Positions 52,942 through 62,752 of a stretch of DNA of 64,000 bases are shown one piece after another. Below the pieces are notes generated by a model. It did not search any database. It had not been told where the DNA came from and saw nothing but the letters and a program-made list of their open reading frames with translations. The stretch is taken from the NCBI GenBank assembly GCA_964389525.1, contig CAYMEX010000006.1:62001-126000 (forward strand). Direction: 5' to 3'. This DNA comes from JAFLTL01 sp964389525 (lineage in GTDB: Bacteria > Bacteroidota > Bacteroidia > Bacteroidales > Muribaculaceae). Position numbers and translations under genes: made by a program. The first letter of the stretch is position 1. Each line of letters starts with the position of its first letter.

Positions 52942-53637
52942 TTAGCAATCTTCAAACAAAGATGCTTCTTCTTTTGTATTCATAACAAAATCAAAACATT
53001 TCTCCATAGATTTAATTCCTATTCCAGGATAATCAATAAGAGCTATCATTGAGTGGACATTCTCTGAGGCTATAGCATTATCTATTGTTTCAATTCTTTT
53101 ATTTGTTTTCAACATTTTTTTCTTTTGATCGTATGAAATTTTCATCCAATTAGATTTGAAAGTTTCAAACAAATCATCAGATGCATTAGGATCGTAAAGG
53201 TAAATCTCTACCGGAATATCGCATTCCTGTAGATAGTGGACCATTAAATCCAGGACTTTATCTTTATCTAGCCCTCCATTATTAGCGCCTAATAATGGAA
53301 ATGCTATAGATGTTATTCCTTTCTCCCGATATGTGGAAACAAATTTTTGCAGTCCTCTCTCAATATAATTGTACTCACTTGGTAACTTCCAATGGGTTTT
53401 AGTCGGGAAGTTTAAAACCCAAGGTGCATTATCTACACCCTTATAAAGCCACAGTTTACCAATGTCTATCAAGTGGGCCGCACAATGTTGCTTGTAAACA
53501 TCATACATTATTGGGTATCTCAGTTTAAAGACCAAAGCAATACCCTTTCCCATAACACCAACACAATTTACGGTATTAACAATTGTTTGCGCCTTGGTGT
53601 TAAATATGTTGCCGTTTATAATCGTTATATTATTCAT
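52942..53637 (-). CDS. DarG-like macrodomain protein
   Basis: The first 155 residues of this 231-residue protein are a macrodomain of the DarG type: ITIINGNIFNTKAQTIVNTVNCVGVMGKGIALVFKLRYP, WVLNFPTKTHWKLPSE and IAFPLLGANNGGLDKDKV. In DarTG systems this domain removes ADP-ribose from DNA bases and so neutralises the DarT toxin. The C-terminal 75 residues do not match the usual longer DarG C-terminus. They contain a helix-hairpin-helix-like YPGIGIKSMEKCFDF. It is the last gene of the operon and overlaps the previous gene by eight bases. Its partner would be the DarT-like domain encoded two genes upstream. Confidence 0.85.
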   Translation of the reverse strand: MNNITIINGNIFNTKAQTIVNTVNCVGVMGKGIALVFKLRYPIMYDVYKQHCAAHLIDIGKLWLYKGVDNAPWVLNFPTKTHWKLPSEYNYIERGLQKFVSTYREKGITSIAFPLLGANNGGLDKDKVLDLMVHYLQECDIPVEIYLYDPNASDDLFETFKSNWMKISYDQKKKMLKTNKRIETIDNAIASENVHSMIALIDYPGIGIKSMEKCFDFVMNTKEEASLFEDC

Positions 53638-54184
53638 ATATTTTGTATTTTGAACTCAATTGAGGATATACAGAATCAATATCAAAAGGGAAGCCATAGC
53701 TCTTAATGTATTTTATATTCTCAATATCTCTAATATTAGAATATTTATCAAAATCAATAATTAGATAATCCGCATAATCAAGGACATAAATGGTATTCTT
53801 CTTTCGTAGAATCTCGAAGTCAGTTATTTTTGATTCATTTTGGCAATGAAAATCAATTACTTTGATATTTGGGAAAAATTTCAGTGGAGAAAGATATGTT
53901 ACGTCAGGAGGAATCGATAGAAATTCCATTGAAAAGATCTCACTTAATGTATCCTCATCAATACCATTTAAGCCCTTCGCAATTATGGATTCCAATCTTT
54001 CAATATCTGCAGCAGGATTATTTGATTCCAGATTCAACACCTTGCATAATAGAAAATCCTCTCCATAAGAATCATCCCATAGAAATATGCTTAGAGGGAA
54101 CTTGTTTTTAATGAACAACAACCATTGTTTGTATGCCGTTGTCTTCCAGATTTTGGGAAGACAACTCCATTGTTCTGCTAACAT
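53630..54184 (-). CDS. Unrecognised 184-residue protein between toxin and macrodomain genes
   Basis: No family is recognised. It is acidic and soluble, with no signal or membrane segment. Residues about 90-170 alternate short beta-strand-like hydrophobic runs (NIKVIDFHCQNES, NTIYVLDYADYLIIDFDKYS, NIKYIKSYGFPF) as in an irregular leucine-rich or SMI1/KNR4-like repeat fold. It starts two bases after the stop of the giant DarT-like gene and overlaps the DarG-like gene. Tight coupling suggests a partner or chaperone of the toxin, possibly part of the antitoxin function. That is inference. Confidence 0.7.
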   Translation of the reverse strand: MLAEQWSCLPKIWKTTAYKQWLLFIKNKFPLSIFLWDDSYGEDFLLCKVLNLESNNPAADIERLESIIAKGLNGIDEDTLSEIFSMEFLSIPPDVTYLSPLKFFPNIKVIDFHCQNESKITDFEILRKKNTIYVLDYADYLIIDFDKYSNIRDIENIKYIKSYGFPFDIDSVYPQLSSKYKIYE

Positions 54185-54186
54185 AA

Positions 54187-57100
54187 TTACCTGTTTTTAT
54201 AGATTAACCAACTGCCATATCTAGGGCTATTAACTTCAAAATATACCTCAAAGGGAGAATCTTTTCTTAGTTCTACCAGAGATGATAGATAGATATTATT
54301 CCCACGTTGACGAATGACATTGTTTTTATTAACAATTGTCGGTACATTTTCAGAATAGGATACCCTAAATTCAAAAGGACAAATATAATTTGTTCTTATT
54401 CGAATCGAGTCAACTGAATCTTCAAAAATCAACTCTTTGTTCTGATGTTCATAAAGATTGGGGTTTACAGTAACAATATCTTCCCACGAAGTGCCCTTAA
54501 GTTCTTCTCGTAATATTTTAGCTTGAAATGAGTCATAACAGCAGATTTCCACATTTTTCAATTTAGAGAAGTCCAGTTCGCCATCAACTAGGAATTCCTG
54601 CTGACGCTCATTAAAAGTATCAAAGCTATTGATATATATTTCTTTTGCTTTGATTCTGTTTGGTTCTTCAATAACCCTGAAATAGTTGGAAGAATCCTTT
54701 TGCATATTACCGTTACTATAATAGCACTTATCCGGCATTGCCATTAGGAGTTCTTCTACATCAAATATGAAAAACACTGGCATTGGGCATTTAGGCAGTC
54801 CAAGATTATAAGCTCTTTCGTAATACTTACGGTCGCTGGAATCCTTGCCTAAGCACTCATTATAGAATTGGGTGGGTGACTTTGGCATAAAGTAAAAGCG
54901 AGCAAAACGATGAGCCGCATTCGTCCGATGAACATTAGAACCCGCGCTATTTGCAAAGCTCCCTTCTGCGTAGTTACGGCTCTGGAGTTTCATCGCCTTA
55001 ATAATTTTCACGGCATTACTCATATGAGTGAAATGATAAGCCTTAGGGCGGTGCGGGAAATGCTGAATAAAGTCAATGATATTTATCTGCTTCGCCAACG
55101 GCATATCAGATATATCAACTTTATTATGGAACGCTCTGTTCTTCACCAAAACAGGCCAATTCCATTTATCTTTAAATCGTTCTACAAGAGACTTCGAGAA
55201 GTTTATGTCCAAAGAACTTGATGCGAGATCCCAATCAATGTAGTCTGAGAATGTTTCAAGAATAGCATTAGATAGCTTAAAATCTTCGCGTCTGCAAAGA
55301 ATAGTCCAATCTAAGCAATCTTTATATCTATTGAGCACCTCAAAATTGCCGATATATAAATGCTTATTTTGAGATATGATTCGCCAATCAACGTACTCAC
55401 AGTATTGGTCTAGATACTTAATAATAGCCTTCCTGCTAGAAAGAAATTTCCAGTTTAGATTATTCAGAGGGACACTTTCAAGTACAGATTCCGTTATTGG
55501 GAAATAACTATGTGATGATACTTCCATCCAATCAATTTCAGTAGATATTAAGCATTGTTTAGCTAAGCTGAAAATTAGTTTTTCATTTCCCCAAACTTCT
55601 TGATTATCTTGTTGCGACAAAACGAACCAATTCAGATTATCATTAATGTGGTCATAAATAAACTTCACGGAAGGGACGAAGCTGCTTTGAGATGTCACCA
55701 TTTGCCAGTCCCACTTATAATCTGGTTTAGATTCAACAAGAGACATAGTTGCCGTAAGCACATGCCGACCAAGAAGACTATTATAATCATAATCTCCTTC
55801 AGGATATATTCTTATAATTTGCGCGATATCAACATCCTCTCGCTCAGAAAGCGCTCTAAAGTCGATAAATCCCTTAAAGGCTTCTATTACTTCATTTAAT
55901 TTCTGTTTGTCCGGATTACAGAAAATACGACTAACCTGAGATAAATATAACCAATCGATTTTGTTTTTAAAATGAGACATGAACCATATCTCATCACGTA
56001 GACTCTCAAAATGCGACAACAAAGCAAAGTTCCACTTATTTCGAGTGTCTAACAGTATTGACTTTACATCATCTATCCATGCCTTTTGTTTGATTTTAAG
56101 CTTGGGATTATACCTAAAGCTATGATCCACGGACGAAGACTGGGATAATTCATTCCAATCAATAATATTGCGACAATCTTCCAGATCTCTAAAAATATCG
56201 AATTCTCTATGCTGGCAGAAATACGAAATATCCCACCAGTAATTACGTTTCCTTACCGTAGATTTTATAAGATTCTTGAGTTCCTTAAATGAAAATTGCG
56301 TAGTTAACGCATGCCAACCTTCAGAGCACTTTTCTTTACCTGAAATGTTTGTTAATATATAAGCGATGCGATCAAGGAAGTCAATATCGAGGCGGGTATC
56401 GTTAGTTAGAATGCGCGGAAATACGATAGTCCAATCCCAGTATCCGCTGAATTTCTCTAGATTATCATTTAAAAACTCTGTACTTACATTTTGAGACAGG
56501 AACTTCCAATCCCATTTGTCTACAAAGAGTTTATTCCCGAGATTTTCTAGCTTTAACTTATAGAACATACGTTCTGTTAAAACCGTCCAATCCCAAGGGA
56601 ATTGAGAATCCTTATATTTAGATATAACAAATTCTATAGATGCAATGACTGAAAATGCAGCCCAAGCACTTCTGTCATTTCCAATCATTAAATCTATATT
56701 TTCTAATGATTGGAAGAATGCTGGATCAGTTTGATTCTCAAAAATATATGCCCATTTTAGTTTTTCTCCAAAAGACTTATACAGTCTCTTATCTGATAAC
56801 AAGTTGGGGTTACGCGAAATAGCTTCCCAGTTCCAGTTAAATGATGGGTATTCAAATAAAATATCAACATCGTTTATTTGCTGAGATATAAACTTTTGTC
56901 CGTCTTCTGTAGTTACAAATTTTGAGTATCTTTCAAAAAGAGACTTATTCCATACTAGATGAGGATTACATTCAAAACCTTTCATGTAGGGCGTAGATTG
57001 CCAAGAAAGCAAACCGTTGCTTTCAAGCAAATCTATAACGGAAGGAATCCATATATAGTCCTTATCATTGAATATGGCAGAAGCCAATGCTCCCTCATTC

Positions 57101-58608
57101 TTGCTTATTTCTGATATTATAGACAGAAATTGAGGATTTGTGGCGAACGTATTAGCCCACGTTTCATCTGTAAATACTCTATCCAACAACGAAAAGAAAG
57201 ATAAATGAGGACCTATGTTTGTTATATTGTTATATATAAAGCTTAGGTCAAATTCCCGTTCAATCTTGTCCCAATCCCATTTCTTGTCGGGATAAGATAT
57301 AATTGCTGTTCTTGCATCCTCCGAGTCATTTGTAAATCGAGCAAGATTAACCTTTACTATATCCAAATGAGCCAGAACAAATGTGTCTGAGAGACGCATT
57401 TCTAATTCATCCCAATTCCAATCTTCCTCGGTCTCTTTGTGTATAAGGATGAGTTGTTCTATCAAACTATCTTCCCTATCTATATCCCCGGACAACACCT
57501 CTAAATCCCAAGGATAGTCTTTAAAATGAGTGATTAAGAAACTGTTGTCGACTCGCTCTGTAAATATTGGCCAATCAATGTAATTTTGAAATCTGTCTAT
57601 ATTGTTACATAAGACTTGAATGTCACAATGACGAGAAATGTTACGCCAACAAGTTTGATCAGCTCTCTCGACAATTGCATTTAAAAGGTTTACATCTTTC
57701 CAATACGTTCTTGAATCTTTGGTGAGTTCTTCATAATCAACCAAGTCAAGATAAGGCTTAAGTGTTGTGAAGTTTAAGACTGAAGACTTGTCATCCCATA
57801 ATTTATGGAACATGCATTCCAATATTAGGTTTGCTCGACGCTGTTTGTTCAATGGTTCACAAATAAGCTCTGTCGCCCGAATAGCCACTTGTTCCCCATT
57901 CATGACCACAGGTATAAATTCCCCAGAATGTTTGTAGAGTTTAATCTGTATTTCTCGCGTCTCTAAATCAAAATACTCATTTATATTTGCTTCATAAATG
58001 TTTGATTTTTCCTTAGATTGAAGTTCTAATCTTTTTATCAGTTGGTCTGCGTTCCCATATATTATGTTCTCAATTTCATAATCTTCTGGCCATATTTGTT
58101 TTTGGGTATGCAATGTAGTATATATCCCAAGATCTTTATAAAATGGGAACATAAGCATCGCCGTTGGCAATTCAGATTTCAGAAGAGCATGTTCATAAAC
58201 ATCCTGCATTCCTAAAAAGAAATGATAATGTTTGAGCTGTTTCAGTGAAATTTCACCAAGTTTTGTAAGTGTAATCTCATCCTCGGACTCGTATGTTGTT
58301 ATAAGATGTTCATTTTCTAGTATTCTAAGAATGTCCTCAAACATACGAACTTCTGCCACATCATAATATACTTCATTCTTTCCATCTGCATCACGATTAG
58401 CAATACTAAAGCCAAGAAGTATGCCAAGACTTCTTTTGTCATAACGGCCACCATTTGTGGCTAATATGGAGCAAATCACAAAATACAGATCATCCAAAGG
58501 CTCCTCTTTATAGTAAGCCACACTACATGAATATTTTTTCAACCCCCATTTAGTATAGGCTGAATAGATATATTCGGAGTTGTTTATCTTATCTACAATC
58601 TGGCTCAT
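54187..58608 (-). CDS. Giant W-repeat protein with C-terminal DarT-like ADP-ribosyltransferase domain
   Basis: A 1473-residue protein in four parts. Residues 1-130 look like a winged-helix module (TLTKLGEISLKQLKHY). About 300-1180 holds some 23 repeats of about 38 residues marked by D/W-W and a following L-S (KWDWKFLSQN, YVDWRIISQN, CLDWTILCRR). About 1183-1400 resembles DarT (DUF4433): YHFTHMSNAVKIIKAMKLQSRN, HRTNAAHRFARFYFMPKSPTQFY and the presumed catalytic Glu in QQEFLVDGELDF. A beta-rich tail ends the chain. DarT enzymes ADP-ribosylate DNA and block phage replication. The repeat region may be a sensor or scaffold (inference). It overlaps the helicase stop (ATGA). Confidence 0.8.
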   Translation of the reverse strand: MSQIVDKINNSEYIYSAYTKWGLKKYSCSVAYYKEEPLDDLYFVICSILATNGGRYDKRSLGILLGFSIANRDADGKNEVYYDVAEVRMFEDILRILENEHLITTYESEDEITLTKLGEISLKQLKHYHFFLGMQDVYEHALLKSELPTAMLMFPFYKDLGIYTTLHTQKQIWPEDYEIENIIYGNADQLIKRLELQSKEKSNIYEANINEYFDLETREIQIKLYKHSGEFIPVVMNGEQVAIRATELICEPLNKQRRANLILECMFHKLWDDKSSVLNFTTLKPYLDLVDYEELTKDSRTYWKDVNLLNAIVERADQTCWRNISRHCDIQVLCNNIDRFQNYIDWPIFTERVDNSFLITHFKDYPWDLEVLSGDIDREDSLIEQLILIHKETEEDWNWDELEMRLSDTFVLAHLDIVKVNLARFTNDSEDARTAIISYPDKKWDWDKIEREFDLSFIYNNITNIGPHLSFFSLLDRVFTDETWANTFATNPQFLSIISEISKNEGALASAIFNDKDYIWIPSVIDLLESNGLLSWQSTPYMKGFECNPHLVWNKSLFERYSKFVTTEDGQKFISQQINDVDILFEYPSFNWNWEAISRNPNLLSDKRLYKSFGEKLKWAYIFENQTDPAFFQSLENIDLMIGNDRSAWAAFSVIASIEFVISKYKDSQFPWDWTVLTERMFYKLKLENLGNKLFVDKWDWKFLSQNVSTEFLNDNLEKFSGYWDWTIVFPRILTNDTRLDIDFLDRIAYILTNISGKEKCSEGWHALTTQFSFKELKNLIKSTVRKRNYWWDISYFCQHREFDIFRDLEDCRNIIDWNELSQSSSVDHSFRYNPKLKIKQKAWIDDVKSILLDTRNKWNFALLSHFESLRDEIWFMSHFKNKIDWLYLSQVSRIFCNPDKQKLNEVIEAFKGFIDFRALSEREDVDIAQIIRIYPEGDYDYNSLLGRHVLTATMSLVESKPDYKWDWQMVTSQSSFVPSVKFIYDHINDNLNWFVLSQQDNQEVWGNEKLIFSLAKQCLISTEIDWMEVSSHSYFPITESVLESVPLNNLNWKFLSSRKAIIKYLDQYCEYVDWRIISQNKHLYIGNFEVLNRYKDCLDWTILCRREDFKLSNAILETFSDYIDWDLASSSLDINFSKSLVERFKDKWNWPVLVKNRAFHNKVDISDMPLAKQINIIDFIQHFPHRPKAYHFTHMSNAVKIIKAMKLQSRNYAEGSFANSAGSNVHRTNAAHRFARFYFMPKSPTQFYNECLGKDSSDRKYYERAYNLGLPKCPMPVFFIFDVEELLMAMPDKCYYSNGNMQKDSSNYFRVIEEPNRIKAKEIYINSFDTFNERQQEFLVDGELDFSKLKNVEICCYDSFQAKILREELKGTSWEDIVTVNPNLYEHQNKELIFEDSVDSIRIRTNYICPFEFRVSYSENVPTIVNKNNVIRQRGNNIYLSSLVELRKDSPFEVYFEVNSPRYGSWLIYKNR

Positions 58609-61600
58609 AGTTCATTTTGATTGATCACTTTATTATTATGATTTGACTCGATAGTCAAGAAGAGTCGTTGGTAAATCTCTAAGTTTGAGAACAATTCTTT
58701 ATTTCCAACAATAACGAGTAATCGTTTAGCACGCGACAATGCCACGTTCAATCGATTTGGTGATTGAGCGAATCCCAAAGACGTTTGCTTTGGATAGCCT
58801 AATTCGGGGTATCGCTTTTTGTCCGGCTGTTGATTTCGTGAGCTCTGAATGATGTTACTACGGACCATTGACACAATAACAATATTGCGCTCCATTCCCT
58901 GAAATCTATCCACAGTACTAACTCTTATCGGTAGACTGGAATGTTCACGGGCTATTGACCTCAGTTGTTTTATCTGCTTGCCATAGAAACTAATTATACC
59001 GATTTGTTTATCTTCATCCTTAGAAAATTGATTTAAATATGAGAGAAACGAAGATGATTGTTCAAACTTTGTAAGAAGTCTATCTATGATCTCAACTTCA
59101 CCGTAGTTGACACGTGAAGTACCGTCTAACATTTCTGGAGAGGTAGTATTTATGAACAATACATGGGTGTTATGATCGATTAGCCCTGGAATATCAATTC
59201 CATGGTATCTTGATGCCGGGTTACTTATGTCTGGATCGTTGACACCAAGATCTTCGGGAGAAATTAGACCACAACGTAGCCCTCCATCTTCTCTATAGAA
59301 CTGTTCAACGACTTCATTTATATCGGGATGCATACGATATTGCAGATTGAACGTCCCTTTTAAGGAGCTATCAATACGCTCATAAAGTTTTTGGAAATGA
59401 GAGATTTCCATCTCATCAAAATGGCTCTCAACGAATTCCTTAAGTTGCATTATACGTCTTTGGTCATCGCTATCCTTACTTGTCCTATATGCATAATCAA
59501 ATGTATCTTCAAATTCTTCTTTATCCAACATAGGAGGCAACTGACGATGATCCCCTATTACTATTGCTCGTTTTCCATAAACGAAGGGCAGCACTAATTC
59601 TGCGGGTGTTGCCTTTGAGGACTCATCTTGTATGACTGTTGTAAATTCAATTCTGGCTTTTCCTTTTTTCTGCTTGAAAAGATCACAGTAATTGTGGAAG
59701 AACGGTGTAAAGCCATTAAAATCGGCTTCACCTGCCCTCCTGTCACCAATTGAACTACATGTAGCGCCAACAACATTAGCATTTTCAACATATCTCTGGT
59801 AAACAATTTCTCGAAGTCCCTTACTCGGGTTGTTAAGGAAGTTTCGCCATTTTACAATTACGTCAACTGAATCGTCAACCACTCCATAGAACGCACGATG
59901 AGAAATGTTCTCTAACCAATTCTTAAGAATGAGATTATTCTTTATCGATGCCTCAGACTCATCATTGGTTTCTTCTGTTGTAAGACAAGCATCACCTTCC
60001 TCAACCCAGCGTTTCATCAACTCAAGAGAAAACTGAAGTCCTTCCGACTCTAATTTCTCTTCGCCGCCGAAGCGAACAGGTTTTACTAAATTAGTTTTTC
60101 CGTTGACAATACGTGATATGGCATTATCGACAGCTAAATTTGTCTCGGATGTGAGCAGGATTCTTTCACGTTTGTTTCCATATTGCAACCCTTTACGTAT
60201 CAGTTGCCATATAAGTTCTGCGATAGCTGTAGACTTACCTGTACCAGGAGGCCCTTGAATCACAGCCATATCCTCGGCATACATAGCCTTGATTATGGCC
60301 TGTTTTTGAGATTCGTTTATTCGATTATTTAATAAATGTGCACAAAACTCAATATAGACAGGACCGTCTTCTCTAAGCATTAGTTCAATATCTGGAGTCT
60401 TTGTCGCCTTAGAAGAATCAAAAATAAAATTTTGTAATCGAGGATTGGTCAATTCTTGCCCGGTAGTGGCCATAGTAAATGTATTCTTTAGGCGGGAGAT
60501 TTTTTCAATTTCTCCTGTAAGAATTGGGCAAATTCTCGTTATAATTTGAGACTCAAAAACTTCAATAATGGCATCTTTTCTATCATCTGGAACGTCTAAG
60601 TCAAATATTAGATTTGGATAGTTGACTTTAAGTAGCTTACCAAATGGGATTTCCTTTTCGCCGAGTGTAAATCCAAAGTCAGCACGGCGCATATCCATTA
60701 TGCTATCTTCCAAATCTTCAAGTCTTGATTCTGAATTACAGCTGATATTAAGACGGATTTTTCCAGCTACCTTTTGTGCGAATTCAATTTTTATGCCCGG
60801 TATGCTTATGTGTAATAAGTCATTGTTTAGTCTGGCACTCAATAGCTCGTACAAATCTGGTTCTATATAGGGAAGACGAATTTTTATCTGATGACATACG
60901 CTATCATTTATCACCGAAATATCTTCGTATTTTTCTTCCAAATAAGCTTTTAGATCATCATAACCAATTAGCTTAGAGTCAACCTTACACTTATAACGAT
61001 GATTGTCATAGACGTTTATTTTGATAAATGGTATATTATTTTCTATATTAGCTATAATGTCCGCAATATTCTGCTCTCTCCAATTAAAATCAATACCAAT
61101 AGCTCCAGCCTCTTCATTGAAACTGTAGCCATCCAGTCCATTTATATAATATGCGACTTCTTGTAGTTTTGTTTTTACAAGTTTTTGTTTCGATATAGCG
61201 TATGAAAACAATACGTTTATCTCTATGTCATCTTGGGAACAATATAGGGTAGCTACATTCAAGAAAGCCTTGATGTTTGCATTTACTTCTTGTATATAAT
61301 TATCTTTACTTGGCTTTCCCTTCGTAAATATGCGCTTGAACTCAAATGTTTCCGTAGTAGGATAGAAGCAATCAAAGTGATACTTTAGTTCTTCTTTCGC
61401 AACCTCATTGCATATTTTAAATATAAGCGTATATTGTTTGCAATACAAGCCGATATTTTCATATTGACGCAAAGTTTCGCTCGTAATATATTCATTCCGG
61501 TATTCAAAGGTCTCTATTATTTGTGGGGAATCTTGCTTTTTCCTCTTTTTCTCATAAATTACATAGTGATTTCCAAATAGATAACGAAGATAATCCTCGC

Positions 61601-62750
61601 TATTCACTGAGACTTTGGAAATAAAAGCCACAATATCATCAATCTGTCCTTGGATAAGATTACCATTCTTTAATATAGAGTCCAGTTGCCGTAAATCGTC
61701 TAATGACAATTGGTCATAATGCCCCATGTCATTTGCATAATCAATAGTGACATTTATAGTTGGTGTAGTATCCAATTCAATATGGCATTCAGATAAACAA
61801 CGGCGGATCTCGCTCAAATCAGTTTCTGACAAAGCATCCCATTTATTTTCATCAACAAGAATTGAACCCGACTCCAGATTATAGCTTTCCACGCCAAGTT
61901 TATCTTTAAGAATGGAGTTTATCTTTTCCTTATCCTGGCTTTCGTCGATGGTTACATATATTTTGTCATTTTCTATTTTCACAGAAGTTGGGTCTATGGA
62001 AATAGGAGAACATCTTTGCTTAATTAGTTTCTCTTGGATATCAACAAAATGCTGCCATATATCTCGTATAGCATTAGTGCTTAAGTCTTGGACTACCCTT
62101 TGCTTCTGTGGTTGTGAAGTGGACTTTCTTGCTAACCTTTCTTGTTTTCTTTCTTCCTTCGTCTTTCTTTTGGGACGAGTTGTCGCATTCAAAGAAGACA
62201 AATCAATAGAGCCTATTACATTAACCTTAGAAGTATTCGGTAGATTGGGTAACTTAAACACCTCCTGAGGCTTTTCTCTCAATGGTTGCTCCTTATGCTC
62301 CGGGATGTAAGGCAAAACAGGGATTGAGCCAGTTGGATTTTTCAATTCTTCGCGTATTACCTTCCCATCGACAATGGCCATTGGGCAATTATATGAAAAG
62401 TCTTCTCGAGTCCAATAGCTAAAACTATCACAACTTTGATCCTTCGGAATAAGAATGTACCTAGTCGGCATGACAATGATAACATCATTACGCAACTTAT
62501 CCCAACCGTGAGAATTAACCTCCTCTCGATTAGCAATTTGATCTAGTCCAAACTTATCTTCGTTCCAAGTCAACGCAAGCAATATGGTTTTTCTACCAAA
62601 TGCTTCAGCAATAAGTTCATATTCTTCATCGGAAACCCGAGTATTGAGATTGGCCTCATCAAGGAATATACCGTTATTTTCCAGTTCTTTTATAACGGCT
62701 GAAATTTCCAAATTGAAATCCCTACATATTTTACCCAATTTTATACGCAT
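58605..62750 (-). CDS. Superfamily 1 (UPF1/Dna2-like) helicase with IF2-N-like start
   Basis: The 1381-residue protein starts at ATG 62750, two bases after the upstream stop; the TTG-started frame to 62792 is not used. Residues 1-50 (KLGKICRDFNLEISAVIKELENNGIFLD) resemble the IF2 N-terminal three-helix module. A basic linker and a long unknown region follow. The helicase core runs from about 810 to 1381. It has Walker A VIQGPPGTGKSTAIAEL (about 833), motif Ia SETNLAVDNAI, Walker B VIQDESSKATPAE (DESS for the usual DEAS, about 1041), motif III IVIGDHRQLPPM, and motifs V and VI STVDRFQGMERNIVIVS and NRLNVALSRAK. Such helicases are frequent parts of antiphage systems. Confidence 0.88.
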   Translation of the reverse strand: MRIKLGKICRDFNLEISAVIKELENNGIFLDEANLNTRVSDEEYELIAEAFGRKTILLALTWNEDKFGLDQIANREEVNSHGWDKLRNDVIIVMPTRYILIPKDQSCDSFSYWTREDFSYNCPMAIVDGKVIREELKNPTGSIPVLPYIPEHKEQPLREKPQEVFKLPNLPNTSKVNVIGSIDLSSLNATTRPKRKTKEERKQERLARKSTSQPQKQRVVQDLSTNAIRDIWQHFVDIQEKLIKQRCSPISIDPTSVKIENDKIYVTIDESQDKEKINSILKDKLGVESYNLESGSILVDENKWDALSETDLSEIRRCLSECHIELDTTPTINVTIDYANDMGHYDQLSLDDLRQLDSILKNGNLIQGQIDDIVAFISKVSVNSEDYLRYLFGNHYVIYEKKRKKQDSPQIIETFEYRNEYITSETLRQYENIGLYCKQYTLIFKICNEVAKEELKYHFDCFYPTTETFEFKRIFTKGKPSKDNYIQEVNANIKAFLNVATLYCSQDDIEINVLFSYAISKQKLVKTKLQEVAYYINGLDGYSFNEEAGAIGIDFNWREQNIADIIANIENNIPFIKINVYDNHRYKCKVDSKLIGYDDLKAYLEEKYEDISVINDSVCHQIKIRLPYIEPDLYELLSARLNNDLLHISIPGIKIEFAQKVAGKIRLNISCNSESRLEDLEDSIMDMRRADFGFTLGEKEIPFGKLLKVNYPNLIFDLDVPDDRKDAIIEVFESQIITRICPILTGEIEKISRLKNTFTMATTGQELTNPRLQNFIFDSSKATKTPDIELMLREDGPVYIEFCAHLLNNRINESQKQAIIKAMYAEDMAVIQGPPGTGKSTAIAELIWQLIRKGLQYGNKRERILLTSETNLAVDNAISRIVNGKTNLVKPVRFGGEEKLESEGLQFSLELMKRWVEEGDACLTTEETNDESEASIKNNLILKNWLENISHRAFYGVVDDSVDVIVKWRNFLNNPSKGLREIVYQRYVENANVVGATCSSIGDRRAGEADFNGFTPFFHNYCDLFKQKKGKARIEFTTVIQDESSKATPAELVLPFVYGKRAIVIGDHRQLPPMLDKEEFEDTFDYAYRTSKDSDDQRRIMQLKEFVESHFDEMEISHFQKLYERIDSSLKGTFNLQYRMHPDINEVVEQFYREDGGLRCGLISPEDLGVNDPDISNPASRYHGIDIPGLIDHNTHVLFINTTSPEMLDGTSRVNYGEVEIIDRLLTKFEQSSSFLSYLNQFSKDEDKQIGIISFYGKQIKQLRSIAREHSSLPIRVSTVDRFQGMERNIVIVSMVRSNIIQSSRNQQPDKKRYPELGYPKQTSLGFAQSPNRLNVALSRAKRLLVIVGNKELFSNLEIYQRLFLTIESNHNNKVINQNEL

Positions 62751-62752
62751 CT

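Noticed and set aside
54187..58608. WD40 beta-propeller reading of the W-rich repeats
   Set aside because: The unit lacks the GH...WD spacing, is irregularly 35-40 residues long and looks helical rather than four-stranded.
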